Made by a program: the position numbers and the translations under genes. Below the pieces are notes generated by a model, which had not been told where the DNA came from, made no database searches, and saw only the letters and a list, made by a program, of their open reading frames with translations. Positions 18,740 to 29,026 of a stretch of 64,000 nucleotides of DNA are shown piece after piece. Source of the stretch: DASQZK01 sp963763215. GTDB lineage: Bacteria > Bacteroidota > Bacteroidia > Bacteroidales > GCA-2748055. The DNA lies in contig CAVXNX010000014.1 of assembly GCA_963763215.1 (NCBI GenBank), forward strand, positions 266,299 through 330,298, read 5' to 3'. How positions within the stretch are numbered: position 1 is the first letter of the stretch; each line of letters begins with the position of its first letter.

Positions 18740-20142
18740 TTGGCAGGAAAAACTCTTTTTGACAAAATATGGGATTCCCATGTTGTTGAAGAAATCGAAG
18801 GCGGACCCAGCGTCCTTTATATCGACAGGCATTTTATCCACGAAGTGACCAGTCCACAGGCATTTGCCGGAATTGACCGGAGGGGCATACCGGTTTTCCG
18901 CCCGGAGAATACGGTTGCGACGCCCGATCACAATGTCCCCACGGTGGATCAGCATCTTCCCATCCGGGACGAGCTTTCCCGGTTCCAGGTCAACAAGCTC
19001 ACTGAGAACTGTGAGAAACACGGGATTACCCTTTACGGGTTGAATCATCCCTTCCAGGGCATTGTGCACGTCATTGGCCCCGAGTTGGGGATCACGCAGC
19101 CGGGGATGACCATTGTCTGCGGCGACAGTCACACTTCGACGCACGGGGCTTTCGGCAGCGTGGCCTTTGGAATTGGGACCAGCGAAGTGGAAATGGTTCT
19201 GGCCACCCAGTGTATTCTTCAGCCAAAACCCAAACGGATGCGGATCAATGTTGAAGGTGATCTCGGAAAGGGGGTCACGGCCAAGGATGTGATCCTGTAC
19301 ATCATCTCCAAAATTACAGCCAGCGGAGGGACGGGGTATTTTATTGAATACGCCGGTTCGGCCATCCGGAGTCTTTCCATGGAAGGACGGATGACGATCT
19401 GCAATATGAGCATTGAATGCGGCGCGCGAGGCGGGCTCATTGCTCCCGACCATAGTGACCTACGACTATATCCAGGGACGGAAATTTGCGCCCAAAGCGG
19501 AAGGATTCGCCAAGGCCATGGCGCATTGGGATACACTCAAAACCGATGATGACGCCGTTTTCGACAAGGAACTGCATTTTGACGCTGCCGACATCCGGCC
19601 CATGATCACCTATGGGACGAACCCGGGCATGGGCATCCGGATCAGCGATCATATCCCGGCGGAAAAGGATATCGATCCGGCCAATCTTCCTTCATTCAAA
19701 AAATCCCTGAAATACATGGGTTTTGAACCCGGTGAGGTCGTTGCTCGGCAAACCGGTGGATTATGTCTTTGTCGGGTCATGCACCAACGGCAGGATTGAA
19801 GATCTGCGGGAAGTGGCAGCTTTTATCAGGGGAAAGAAAAAGGCCGACAACATTACCGCCTGGATCGTTCCCGGCTCGAAACAGGTTGAGAAGCAGGCAA
19901 AGGAGGAAGGCATAACCACGATCCTGGAAGAGGCCGGTTTCAAGCTTCGGCAGCCCGGTTGTTCCGCCTGCCTGGCCATGAATGATGATAAGATCCCCGA
20001 GGGGAAACTGGCAGTTACCACATCCAACCGCAATTTCGAAGGGCGCCAGGGTCCTGGTGCCAGGTCCATGCTGGCCAGCCCCCTCACCGCAGCAGCCGTT
20101 GCCGTGACCGGCAAGATCGTTGATCCGGCCACCTTACTCTAA
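18740..20142 (+). CDS. leuC: 3-isopropylmalate/citramalate dehydratase large subunit (two apparent frameshifts)
   Basis: This aconitase-family large subunit isomerises 2- to 3-isopropylmalate, and in the citramalate route dehydrates citramalate. It starts with MAGKTLFDKIWDSHVVEE at a TTG codon, and carries the 4Fe-4S ligands in VGSCTNGRIEDL and PGCSACLAMN. Substrate-loop motifs are CGDSHTSTHGAFG and ECGARGGLIAPD. The frame shifts at the CC of 19450-19451 (leading to IVTYDYIQGRKFAP) and at the GG of 19736-19737 (leading to SLLGKPVDYVFVGS). Both are apparent one-base insertions. The merged length of about 467 residues is normal. leuD begins 25 bases on. Confidence 0.92.
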
Positions 20143-20166
20143 TCTCTAACACAAAAAAGGAAAAGA

Positions 20167-20761
20167 ATGTCATCCGAGAAATTTGTGACCATAGAATCCA
20201 CGGCCGTACCTCTTCCGATAGAGAACGTCGATACCGACCAGATCATCCCGGCACGCTTCCTGAAAGCGACCACCCGCGAGGGATTTGGGGAAAACCTCTT
20301 CAGGGACTGGCGATATGACAAGAATAATCAGCCGAAACCGGACTTTGTCCTCAATGATGATACCTACAGCGGAAAAATTCTTGTCGCCGGCAAAAACTTT
20401 GGCAGCGGTTCCAGCCGCGAACACGCGGCATGGGCGATCCACGACTTATGGTTTCCGGGTTGTCGTTTCCAGCTTCTTTGCCGATATTTTCAAAAACAAT
20501 GCACTGAACAACGGCGTGCTGCCTGTCCAGGTTTCGGACACTTTTCTTGAAAAATTATTCCGGGCGGTTGAACAGGATCCCCAAACCAAAATCCGTGTCG
20601 ACCTGGAGAACCAGGAGATCATCATACGGACAACGGGTGAAAAGGAACATTTCGAGATCAACGCCTACAAAAAGGAATGCCTGCTGAACGGGTACGACGA
20701 TATCGATTACCTCCTGAAAATGAAGGATAAGATCGAGGCCTTTGAGCGGGAGAGGATGTGA
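20167..20761 (+). CDS. leuD: 3-isopropylmalate/citramalate dehydratase small subunit (one apparent frameshift)
   Basis: LeuD is the swivelling small subunit that completes the active site of LeuC. Signatures are NVDTDQIIPARFLK near residue 22, FGSGSSREHAAWAIHDYGFR near residue 80 and FADIFKNNALNNGVLP. The frame breaks at the TT of 20446-20447. With one T fewer, AIHDYGFRVVVSSFFADIF reads through to the end. The merged length of about 197 residues is normal. It lies between leuC and cimA in a co-directional cluster. Confidence 0.92.
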
Positions 20762-20863
20762 TCGTCGAAGGCGCAGAATGGCGCTGCCTGCTCATGCAGA
20801 GTAACCTGGTTTACCGGATTTTATGAGGCGCCCCTGGTACCGGGTTCAAACCTAATTTCAGAA

Positions 20864-22384
20864 GTGATGAAAATAATGATAATGGATACGACTCTTCGTG
20901 ATGGTGAACAGACCTCCGGAGTGTCATTCACGGCAAAGGAAAAGCTCAAGATCGCCAAGCTTTTGCTTGAAGATCTCAATGTCGACCGGGTTGAAGTGGC
21001 TTCCGCCCGCGTTTCGGAAGGCGAGTTCCAGGGAGCCAAAATGATCTTTGACTGGGCCCGTGAACATGGTTTTCTCGAGCGGGTGGAAGTGCTCGGATTT
21101 GTCGACGGCACGGTGTCGCTCGACTGGATTTCCAGCGCCGGCGGGAAGGTGATCAATCTTCTGACCAAGGGATCCCTGAAGCATTGTGAGCAGCAGCTGC
21201 GCAAAACCCCCGGGCAGCACATTGAAGATATCAGGGGCGTACTGGCCAGGGCCAGGGAGATGGGCATCCGGGTGAACATCTATTTTGAAGACTGGTCCAA
21301 CGGCATGCGGAATTCGCCCGAATATGTTTATCATATGATCGACAGCCTGAAGGATGAAGGGGTGGACAGGTTCATGCTTCCCGATACCCTCGGGATCCTC
21401 AATCACCAGGAAACGTACGAGATGTGCCTCGATATGCGACAACGGTATCCCTGGCTGAATTTCGACTTTCATGCCCACAACGATTATGACCTGGCCACCG
21501 CCAATGTCTATTCAGCCATCAAGGCCGGCATTTCAGGCATCCACACCACCCTGAACGGATTAGGGGAAAGGGCCGGAAATGTTCCCCTTTCGAGCGTGAT
21601 CGGCATTGTGAAGGACCACCTGAAGTTCGATCTTTCGGTGCGTGAAGAAAAATTATACCTGGTCAGCAAACTCATCGAGTCGTTTTCCGGCGTCAGGATT
21701 CCGGCCAACAAGCCGTTGATCGGTGAGAACGTCTTCACCCAGACGAGTGGCATCCATGCCGACGGCGACCAGAAAGACAACCTCTATTTCAACGATCTTC
21801 TTCCCGAGCGCTTCGGAAGGAAAAGACAATATGCCCTCGGGAAAATGTCGGGCAGGGCCAGTATCATGAAAAACCTTGAGGAACTGGGCATTAAGCTCGA
21901 CCGCAATGAGATGAAAATGGTGGCCGAACGGGTCATCGAGCTTGGCGATAAAAAGGAAACGGTCACCAAGGAGGATCTGCCTTATATCATCTCCGACGTG
22001 CTTAAGAGCGAGCGGGTGGAGAACCGGATCAAGATCCATAACTATTCCCTCTCAGTGGCCGCCGGCCTCCGTTCGATGGCAACCGTCAGCATCGAGATCG
22101 ATTCCGAGGTTTACGAGGAGACGGCTTCGGGCGACGGACAGTATGATGCTTTCATGAAAGCCCTGTGGAGGATCTATGCCCGGCTCGATAAGAGCAGGCC
22201 CGTTCTGAAAGATTACGTGGTGACCATCCCCCCCGGAGGCAAGACGGATGCCCTGGTGGAATGTATGATCACCTGGGACTATAACGGTAAAATGTTCAAA
22301 ACCCGTGGCCTTGATTGTGATCAGACCATTGCAGCGATCAACGGGACACTCAGGATGCTCAACATCATGGAAGCATCTCGATGA
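20864..22384 (+). CDS. cimA: (R)-citramalate synthase / 2-isopropylmalate synthase family enzyme
   Basis: The 506-residue enzyme has a catalytic DRE-TIM barrel followed by the LeuA-type regulatory (dimer) domain. It starts with MDTTLRDGEQTSGVSFTAKE, which holds the catalytic Arg and metal Asp. The HAHNDYDLATANVYSAIKAG block supplies metal His ligands and NGLGERAGNVPLSS follows. From memory it closely resembles Leptospira CimA, sharing VDRVEVASARVSEGE, VEVLGFVDG, NLLTKGSL and FEDWSNGMRNSPEYV. In that enzyme this region forms the hydrophobic pyruvate pocket. It would make citramalate from pyruvate and acetyl-CoA for isoleucine synthesis. It is often annotated as a second leuA; which substrate it uses is inferred. 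Confidence 0.8.
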   Translation: MMKIMIMDTTLRDGEQTSGVSFTAKEKLKIAKLLLEDLNVDRVEVASARVSEGEFQGAKMIFDWAREHGFLERVEVLGFVDGTVSLDWISSAGGKVINLLTKGSLKHCEQQLRKTPGQHIEDIRGVLARAREMGIRVNIYFEDWSNGMRNSPEYVYHMIDSLKDEGVDRFMLPDTLGILNHQETYEMCLDMRQRYPWLNFDFHAHNDYDLATANVYSAIKAGISGIHTTLNGLGERAGNVPLSSVIGIVKDHLKFDLSVREEKLYLVSKLIESFSGVRIPANKPLIGENVFTQTSGIHADGDQKDNLYFNDLLPERFGRKRQYALGKMSGRASIMKNLEELGIKLDRNEMKMVAERVIELGDKKETVTKEDLPYIISDVLKSERVENRIKIHNYSLSVAAGLRSMATVSIEIDSEVYEETASGDGQYDAFMKALWRIYARLDKSRPVLKDYVVTIPPGGKTDALVECMITWDYNGKMFKTRGLDCDQTIAAINGTLRMLNIMEASR

Positions 22385-22560
22385 GGGGGAGAAACTTCAA
22401 AAGCCCCTGCAGAAAGTGAATAACCGGCGGAAGGTGGGCAGTTGAGATCGTCCCCCGTGCCGGAACAGTTATACAGGCAGTGCCTGGCGGTCTGTGCGAT
22501 CAATGCCTGCCGGAGACTGATCTGGTCTGTTTAATGTCAAAACCCTAAAACATTTTTTTC

Positions 22561-23617
22561 ATGAATGCAAGAATTGCGGTATTGCCCGGTGACGGGATCG
22601 GCCCGGAGATCGTGGAACAGGCGGTCAAAGTTCTCGAAGCTGTCGGGAAAAAGTATCATCATCACTTCACCTTCACCGAAGCGGTGGTTGGGGCGAAAGC
22701 CATCGATGTCACCGGTAATCCTTTCCCCGATGAGACGTACCAGCTCTGTATGAATTCCGATGCCGTGCTCTTTGGAGCCATCGGGGATCCCAAATACGAC
22801 AATGACCCCAAAGCCAGGGTCCGTCCCGAGCAGGGACTTCTTGCCATGCGAAAGAAGCTGGGTCTCTACGCCAATATCCGGCCTGTGAGCACCTTCCCGT
22901 CCTTCTTCATAAATCGCCCCTGCGCCGCGATCTCGTCGAAGGCGCCGATTTCGTGGTGATCAGGGAACTCACCGGTGGCATTTATTTCGGAGAACCCCGC
23001 GGGAGGTCTGAAGATCAGAATACCGCTTACGATACCCTCATATACACCCGTGAGGAGATCCAGCGGATCACACACCTGGCTTTTGAATACGCCGGGAAAC
23101 GCCATAAGAGGCTCACCGTCGTCGACAAGGCCAATGTCTTGGCCAGCTCAAGGCTCTGGCGCGAGACCGTTCAGGATATGGCCCCCGATTATCCCGATAT
23201 CCAGGTCGATTACATGTTCGTCGATAATGCCGCCATGCAGATCATCCAGTGGCCAAAGAAATTTGATGTGATGGTGACGGAAAACATGTTCGGCGATATC
23301 CTTTCCGATGAAGCGAGTGTCATCACCGGTTCGCTGGGTCTTCTCCCTTCAGCCTCGGTGGGCATTCATACGTCGGTGTTCGAACCCATCCACGGCTCCT
23401 ATCCCCAGGCAGCCGGAAAAAACATCGCCAATCCCGTGGCTACGGTGCTTTCCGCGGCCATGTTGCTGGAACTTGCCCTTAACCTGACCGAGGAGGCGGA
23501 AGCCATCCGTCGGTAGTCGATCGTTCCATGCAGGCCGGTGTTGTGACCGAAGATATCGCTGAAGGTAAAGCCTACAAAACCTCCGAAGTGGGTGACTGGC
23601 TGGCAGAAAACATCTGA
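22561..23617 (+). CDS. leuB: 3-isopropylmalate dehydrogenase (two apparent frameshifts)
   Basis: LeuB is the NAD-dependent oxidative decarboxylase of 3-isopropylmalate, and of 3-methylmalate in the citramalate route. It opens with MNARIAVLPGDGIGPEIVEQ and has IRELTGGIYFGEPRG, the catalytic-Lys segment VVDKANVLASSRLWRE, the metal-Asp segment TENMFGDILSDEASVITGSL and the NAD-specific FEPIHGSYPQAAGK. A base appears to be missing near 22903 (restoring LHKSPLRRDLVEGADFVV) and another near 23513 (restoring VDRSMQAGVVTEDIAEGK and the end SEVGDWLAENI). The merged protein is about 353 residues. It closes the leuC-leuD-cimA-leuB cluster after a 176-base gap. Confidence 0.92.
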
Positions 23618-23638
23618 ACGGACACCATGAAACCATTC

Positions 23639-23663
23639 AGCCGGATCCTGAGGACCCGGCTGA
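23639..23663 (+). terminator. Hairpin after leuB
   Basis: CAGCCGGATCC and GGACCCGGCTG form an 11-bp stem with one mismatch around TGA, starting 22 bases after leuB. There is no strong T-run, so termination is likely but not certain. Confidence 0.45.
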
Positions 23664-23739
23664 GCTAAGCTGAGGTATGAGGCTGAAGGGAGGACTATCC
23701 GGAGAACCTGCTATTGAAGCCCTCTTTTGATGAAGGAGA

Positions 23740-24936
23740 TTACTTCAAGGCAATGGTCGCCCCCTGCCGGTACTGGTCAATTTTAAGCGCATTCCCCCTG
23801 TAGATTTTTTCCAGGACGTTATCGGGAAGGGCCAGGGCCGAGAGGGCCCAATGGTAATGATAGCGGGGAACATAGATGTGCTCATCGTCGGTTTCCAGCA
23901 GACGGAAGGTTGTGGGGTACACGTCAGCTTCTCTGCCCAGATCGGTGCCATAGACGATACGGTCCTGGTATTTTTCGAGAAACCGTTTTGCTGCCCGGGG
24001 TATCGCGCAGATCTCTCCAAAACGGGCCGCAATATCCATGTAGAGGTTCGGATATTTGTCCATGAGGGCCCCGGCTTTGTCGAGATCATATGAACAGTTT
24101 GCCAGGTGGCAGGCGATGAATAAGGTGTGGGGGTGTTTTTTGACCGTGCGCTCCAGGATATTGATCATCTCGGCGTGATCCGCGATATCGGGCTTGTTGT
24201 CCAGCCTCCAGTAGTAAGCATTGATCAGCCCGTCATTCGTTGAATCCATCTTTTCATACATCCATTTTGGATCGGCAACGTGGATACTGACCGGCATCCG
24301 GAGCTCGGCGCATTTTTCCCAGACCGGGTCCATCCTGGGGTCATCGGGATGCATGCCGAAAGCCGGGGGCTGGCAATAGTGAAGGCCTTTCCCCTTGTCT
24401 CCCAGTTCGCCAATGCCGACAGCTCCTTTATCGTGGCAGCGGGTCAGTTCGGCAATGGCTTTCCCGGCGAAACCAGGGTCCTTGTAGCCGGTGTAATCCA
24501 GTCCGCACCACAGTTCAAAATGTTCCGGGTAAGCGGAATAAACGGTTACCAGGGAGTCGAATTTTTTCCCATACGCCATGGTCAGCACGACGGTTTTTTC
24601 GACGCCGGTCTCATCCATCGTTTTCACCCATTCATCGAGTCCCTGTTTGCTCTCCGCATAGTCATGCGCATGCATATCGATGACGGGATACCTGGCTTTG
24701 ATAACGCGGGTCACCGGGATCTGGTAAATGGATTGCGGCGCATAGTCTTTCAACAGGAGGGTCTCGGGCCCGGCCTCCGCCGTTCCGGATGTTTTTTCAT
24801 GATGTTCCTGGCAGGCGGACAGGGCGAGGATCAGGAGGGTCATGAAGACCGGGAGGAACCGGAAAGAGGTGGATGCGGAACATTTTCGGGATGCACTGTT
24901 CCCGTTCATTTTCGCTTTTGGCAGTTGTGTTTTCAT
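23740..24936 (-). CDS. Amidohydrolase-family lipoprotein
   Basis: The most likely start gives MKTQLPKAKMNG, a signal region ending FLPVFMTLLILALSACQE, with the lipidated Cys at ACQ. The open frame extends 13 codons further upstream. The mature part is an amidohydrolase-2-type TIM barrel: the first metal motif is VIDMHAHDYAES, followed by GVEKTVVLTMAYGKKFD, GAVGIGELGDKGKGLHY, MPVSIHVADPKWMYEKM, LFIACHLANCSYDLDK and the Asp motif IVYGTDLGREADVYP. This fold in Bacteroidota includes decarboxylases and sugar-lactone hydrolases; the substrate is unknown. It is the downstream-most gene of the minus-strand polysaccharide block. Confidence 0.85.
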   Translation of the reverse strand: MKTQLPKAKMNGNSASRKCSASTSFRFLPVFMTLLILALSACQEHHEKTSGTAEAGPETLLLKDYAPQSIYQIPVTRVIKARYPVIDMHAHDYAESKQGLDEWVKTMDETGVEKTVVLTMAYGKKFDSLVTVYSAYPEHFELWCGLDYTGYKDPGFAGKAIAELTRCHDKGAVGIGELGDKGKGLHYCQPPAFGMHPDDPRMDPVWEKCAELRMPVSIHVADPKWMYEKMDSTNDGLINAYYWRLDNKPDIADHAEMINILERTVKKHPHTLFIACHLANCSYDLDKAGALMDKYPNLYMDIAARFGEICAIPRAAKRFLEKYQDRIVYGTDLGREADVYPTTFRLLETDDEHIYVPRYHYHWALSALALPDNVLEKIYRGNALKIDQYRQGATIALK

Positions 24937-24991
24937 GATTTCGGGGTATTTGATACAGACATCCGCAGCCTGCACAACGGTATGACGGATG

Positions 24992-27900
24992 TCACGGACT
25001 TTTCACAAAGCAACCTGAGACAGGAGGTGCTTCACCGGCGATCCACTGCAAGATATACATTCCGGGCGACAAACCCTTCAGATCCACGGAAAAAGGCAGG
25101 GTTTCGATGTCCTGAACGCAGATGGCATTGCCGCGGAGGTCCCAGATTTTCACCCTTCCCGGACCACTGAAGTTTTCAGGGGATCCGGAGATTACCCCTT
25201 CAGCGGGGTTCGGCCATATGCGGATCCCGCCGGTGGTCGATGACAGGCGGATCCCTGTGGGAAGGCGTTGCAGGGTGATTTCGATGGTGGTGTCGGTGAC
25301 AAGGTTGAAGAAGCCTTCCTTCGTGTCATACTCATCCCTTCTGACAAGGTAATGGTACCCCGAATCGACGGGCAGGCTTGTGAATTCTGCCTGCCCTGTC
25401 GCATCGGTCATCAGGCTGTCTCCCTCAAGACGCACCGTTGCGCCCCCGGGGAATGCCGTATCGCTCTTTACCCGAAAGATTACCATGGCAGCGGTACGGG
25501 TGAGGGAAAGGGTGAAAGCAGTATCGGAAACGATGATGAGGGTCCCTTCTTCCGGGCGGTAAGATCCTAAGCTGATGGAATAGGGATTGGGTCCCGCCCC
25601 GACGCGGAATTCTGCCGCGCCCAGGTCATCGGTCGTTGCCCGGTTTTGGCCAAGGTCGACCTCCAGACCGGCAAAAGGTTCGTGGGTGCGGGCATCGAGA
25701 ACGGTGATCGTGGTGCGGAATTCCTGCCGTTTCAGGCGGACGGTCAGCATGGTATCGCCCGGAACGACAATCTGCTTTTGATCCACCGGCTCGTAATAAT
25801 CTTTTTCGGCGGAAAGGATAAAACTTTCATATACGGCGGAGAAGGCCGCTTTGCCCTCTGCATCCGTCAGCAACGTGTCATTATAGATGATCACCCGGCT
25901 GCCCGGCAACACGGTGTCGGCGGCTTCGTCCATGACCATCACTGTGACGTCATGCCTTGCCGGTCCTTTTGGCCGGGCAAGACGCCTGGCAAGCTGGTCG
26001 TCGTAAAGGGACACCGGGCTGAGGCCTTCGCCCCGCCCTTCGCCTTCCAGCATATCTTCAGGCCAGGTATCAAAGCTATACCCATTGAGGGTGCCAGAAA
26101 CGGGAGTGAGGTTCACCGCATCGGCGGGACCCGAGGTGCCGATCACATATCCCCAGCCGAACTGCCGGGAATCGACGATGCAATCATTCCCGGGATGATA
26201 GGCTTCGCCGACGGTATTGTAGAACACGGACTGGGTGGATGAATAGCCATGAATGGCATCCCCGCCGTAAGGACGGAAAACGGATTCGAGGAAATCGCCG
26301 TTCACGGTACAATGGTCGAAAAGATTGGCCATGCTGAGATACATGTGAAAGTCGCTGGCGTACTTTGAATGCTCGGCCCGGCAGTTCTGGATGACATTGC
26401 CGTTACTGTAGGGAAATTTGAAATCGAAGTTGTGACGTCCGTCATTTCCCCGGCTGTTCGTGATCAGGCAGTCGTTCCCTTCGAGGGTGTACATATACCC
26501 GTTTCCACCGCCTCCTTCATACTGGGGCTTCTCAAAATCGCATGAGTCCACGGTGATGAACCGGCTTTGAACCATTGAAAGGCCATTCGACAGGATATGG
26601 ACATCCCGGGTGTTTCCGGCCGGTTTGTAGGTATGGACGTTTTTCACCCAGCAGTTCAGTCCGTACCGGAATTGGATGACATGCGAGAAGTGAACGTCCC
26701 ATGCTCCTGTTCCTTCGGTATTGTAAGTTTCCTCATCCCAGCCTTCTTTGGGATTTTCACGGTTACCGACCGAAAGATCCTCGATTCCGCATTCGGTGAT
26801 GTGTTTCCCGGCATGGGTGACGATGGCCGTATCGCGGGTTTTCAGGGTATATCGTGTCGGCGCGTCGATGATCAGAACGTTCTTTTCCACATCCACGGAA
26901 TCGATGCGTCGCAGGAAAGCGAGGCCTTCAAAGGCATCCGGCGTCCAGATCCCGCCCATTCCGTGCTCTTCCATGAACGCTTCCGTGGGTGTTGCACGGA
27001 CCACCACCAGGTCGCCAGGGGTGAAGCCTTCGACCGATTTGACCGGCAGGATGCGGGTCGGTTCTGTCAAGTCGGCGGTGATGGGGGATGTGACGCCTGT
27101 GGAATGGCGCCATCCGGCATATTGTCCGTAAACCTCGATGATGTTTTTCTGCCTGAGAAAGGTCTCGTCGTGGAACAGGAAGGTCGAATCCGGGCCGGCG
27201 CCGCGCAGGACAGTGCTGTCGTACCGGATCCTCAGCGCATAATCACCGGAAGCGGGAGCCTTTATGCGGTAAGTGCCTGCCGGAAGATAAACCACTCCGC
27301 CGCCCGATGATCCCACATCGTCGAGCGCCTGCTGGATGATGGCAGTAACATCGTCGGTACCACTGCGATCTGCCTGGTAGGGGGCTTTGGTAATGTCGAC
27401 GACAGGACCGGAAATGCGCGGGATCGCTGTTTCGCCGGCCTTGTAGCCTGCAAAGGAGAAATCATGGAGAAACCGGCCCTGTTTATCCGTGTAGCCGGGT
27501 TTCCAGTCTTCGGGGTAGAGTGAGCTGCGCCATTCATACACCGCCGGAAGGTCGGCCGATTCAAGCGTGATGACCATTGTATCGTCGTAAACGTCCTGGA
27601 GATGTCCGGCCGAATTCTGTTCGTTCACCAGGTTGCTCCATGACATGAACCATGACCAGGGAGCGTCGGCAGCAAAACAGGCGGCAGGGTCGGGGATGGG
27701 CCCGTTTTCCGTCATGGCGATCAGCTTTTTTCCACCGGTGAGGTTATACAAGACATCGAAAAAATACTTTTGCGGTCCGTAATTGTAATTCCGGGGTAAG
27801 AATCATAGCCGGCCACATCGATCTTATGCGTTTCCGGGGTACCAGTTGGCCTCGGGAGTTGACCACACCCAGATCAGGTTATGGAGCTGGTGCACGTTCT

Positions 27901-28965
27901 TCAGCCTGTCGAAGATGATGTCATAGAGGGCTTTACAGGCAGCCGGGCCTTTGGCTCCCCACCAGAACCAGCCGCCGCCGGCCTCGTGCAGCGGCCTCCA
28001 GAGAACAGGGACGCCTGCATCCTGGAATTTTTTCAGCTGGACCGCGATGTCATCAATATCCCTGAGGATATCACTGTATTCCTGTGTCCCGGGGATCACG
28101 GCCCTGGTCACATCAAAGGTGGTCTGGGTGGTGTAGAAGGTATTCGTCCCCGGCGACCCTCCGGAAGGGGAGTGCCAGTGCCACTGGAGAGCCACGATGC
28201 CGCGCTTGCCAGTGCTGTTATACCAGTTGATCAGCTGGTCGGTCGTTCCATTGTCAAACCAGCCGAAGGTATGCCCGCCGTTCTTCCAGAGATAAGGGTA
28301 TCCCTCGGTATAGGATTGCATATCGCCGTTTCGGATCAGCGGTGTTTTTCCGGTCTGGTTCTTCAGGTTGTCGAAATAATCATGTGTCTGGCCGGAAATG
28401 ATCTCCCTCCCGAACCTGGAGAGCAGGAAATGGTAAAGGGCCTTTGTTTCGGGTGTGGCATTCCGGATCGACAGGATCGCGCACGATCGCATAGGTGTTC
28501 CGTTGTGCTGGATAAACCCTGAACTGATCGATATCGCTCCATCCCCAGTTTTTGACGACCGTAAAAGGTGTTCTGTCCCTTGTGGAGGGCATAGCTTCCT
28601 GCCACAGCATCGGCGAATCCCTGGGTAGCTGGGAAACTGACGGTTGCTGCAAAGCCGTCGTTGACAACGACATCCTGGTATTTCGCTCCGGCCGACCCGT
28701 TGTAGCGGATGATGAGTTTGTAAAAGCCCGAATCTGGGATATCCATGCTCACGGTCACCTTGTCGCCGGTATTATCAAAGCCGGTCACGTAACCCGTTCC
28801 CGAATAGCCTGTGCGGGCCGTGGTGACATTGACTCCCGTTAACAGGCCGTCTTCAGCTTCAGCTGTCGCAACAGGTTCTGTTTGCCCATGCAGAGGGACG
28901 GTGAATGCCATTGCCAGAAGAAGCGGGAGGCTTAAAAAGAACCTGCATTGTGGAGAAGATTTCAT
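24992..28965 (-). CDS. Multidomain secreted enzyme: CBM35-like, GH26 beta-mannanase, beta-helix domain, T9SS tail (four apparent frameshifts)
   Basis: Merged, this is a protein of about 1,320 residues. In order: signal peptide; a CBM35/CBM6-like module (VATAEAEDGLLTGVNVTT...YLVTG-like fold, about 28-150); a GH26 mannanase with VLWRPLHEAGGGWFWWG (acid/base Glu) and IAMTENGPIPDP (nucleophile Glu). Then comes a pectate-lyase-like right-handed beta-helix (from VDITKAPYQADRSGTDDVTA with GGGVVYLPAGTYRI), three small carboxypeptidase-regulatory-like Ig repeats, and a T9SS sorting domain. The GH26 C-terminus and the beta-helix lie in one uninterrupted frame, so the fusion is real. Frameshifts are near 28563, 28463, 27833 (+1 each) and 27796 (-1). 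Confidence 0.85.
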
Positions 28966-29026
28966 GGTCCGATCCTGTTTAATGATCGCCGGGCCGGTTA
29001 AAGCCGGCGGCTACCGTGTGGTTATT

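Noticed and set aside
24280..25170. Long open frame on the plus strand opposite the amidohydrolase and GH26 genes
   Set aside because: It is antisense to well-supported genes, and its translation has no recognisable content.
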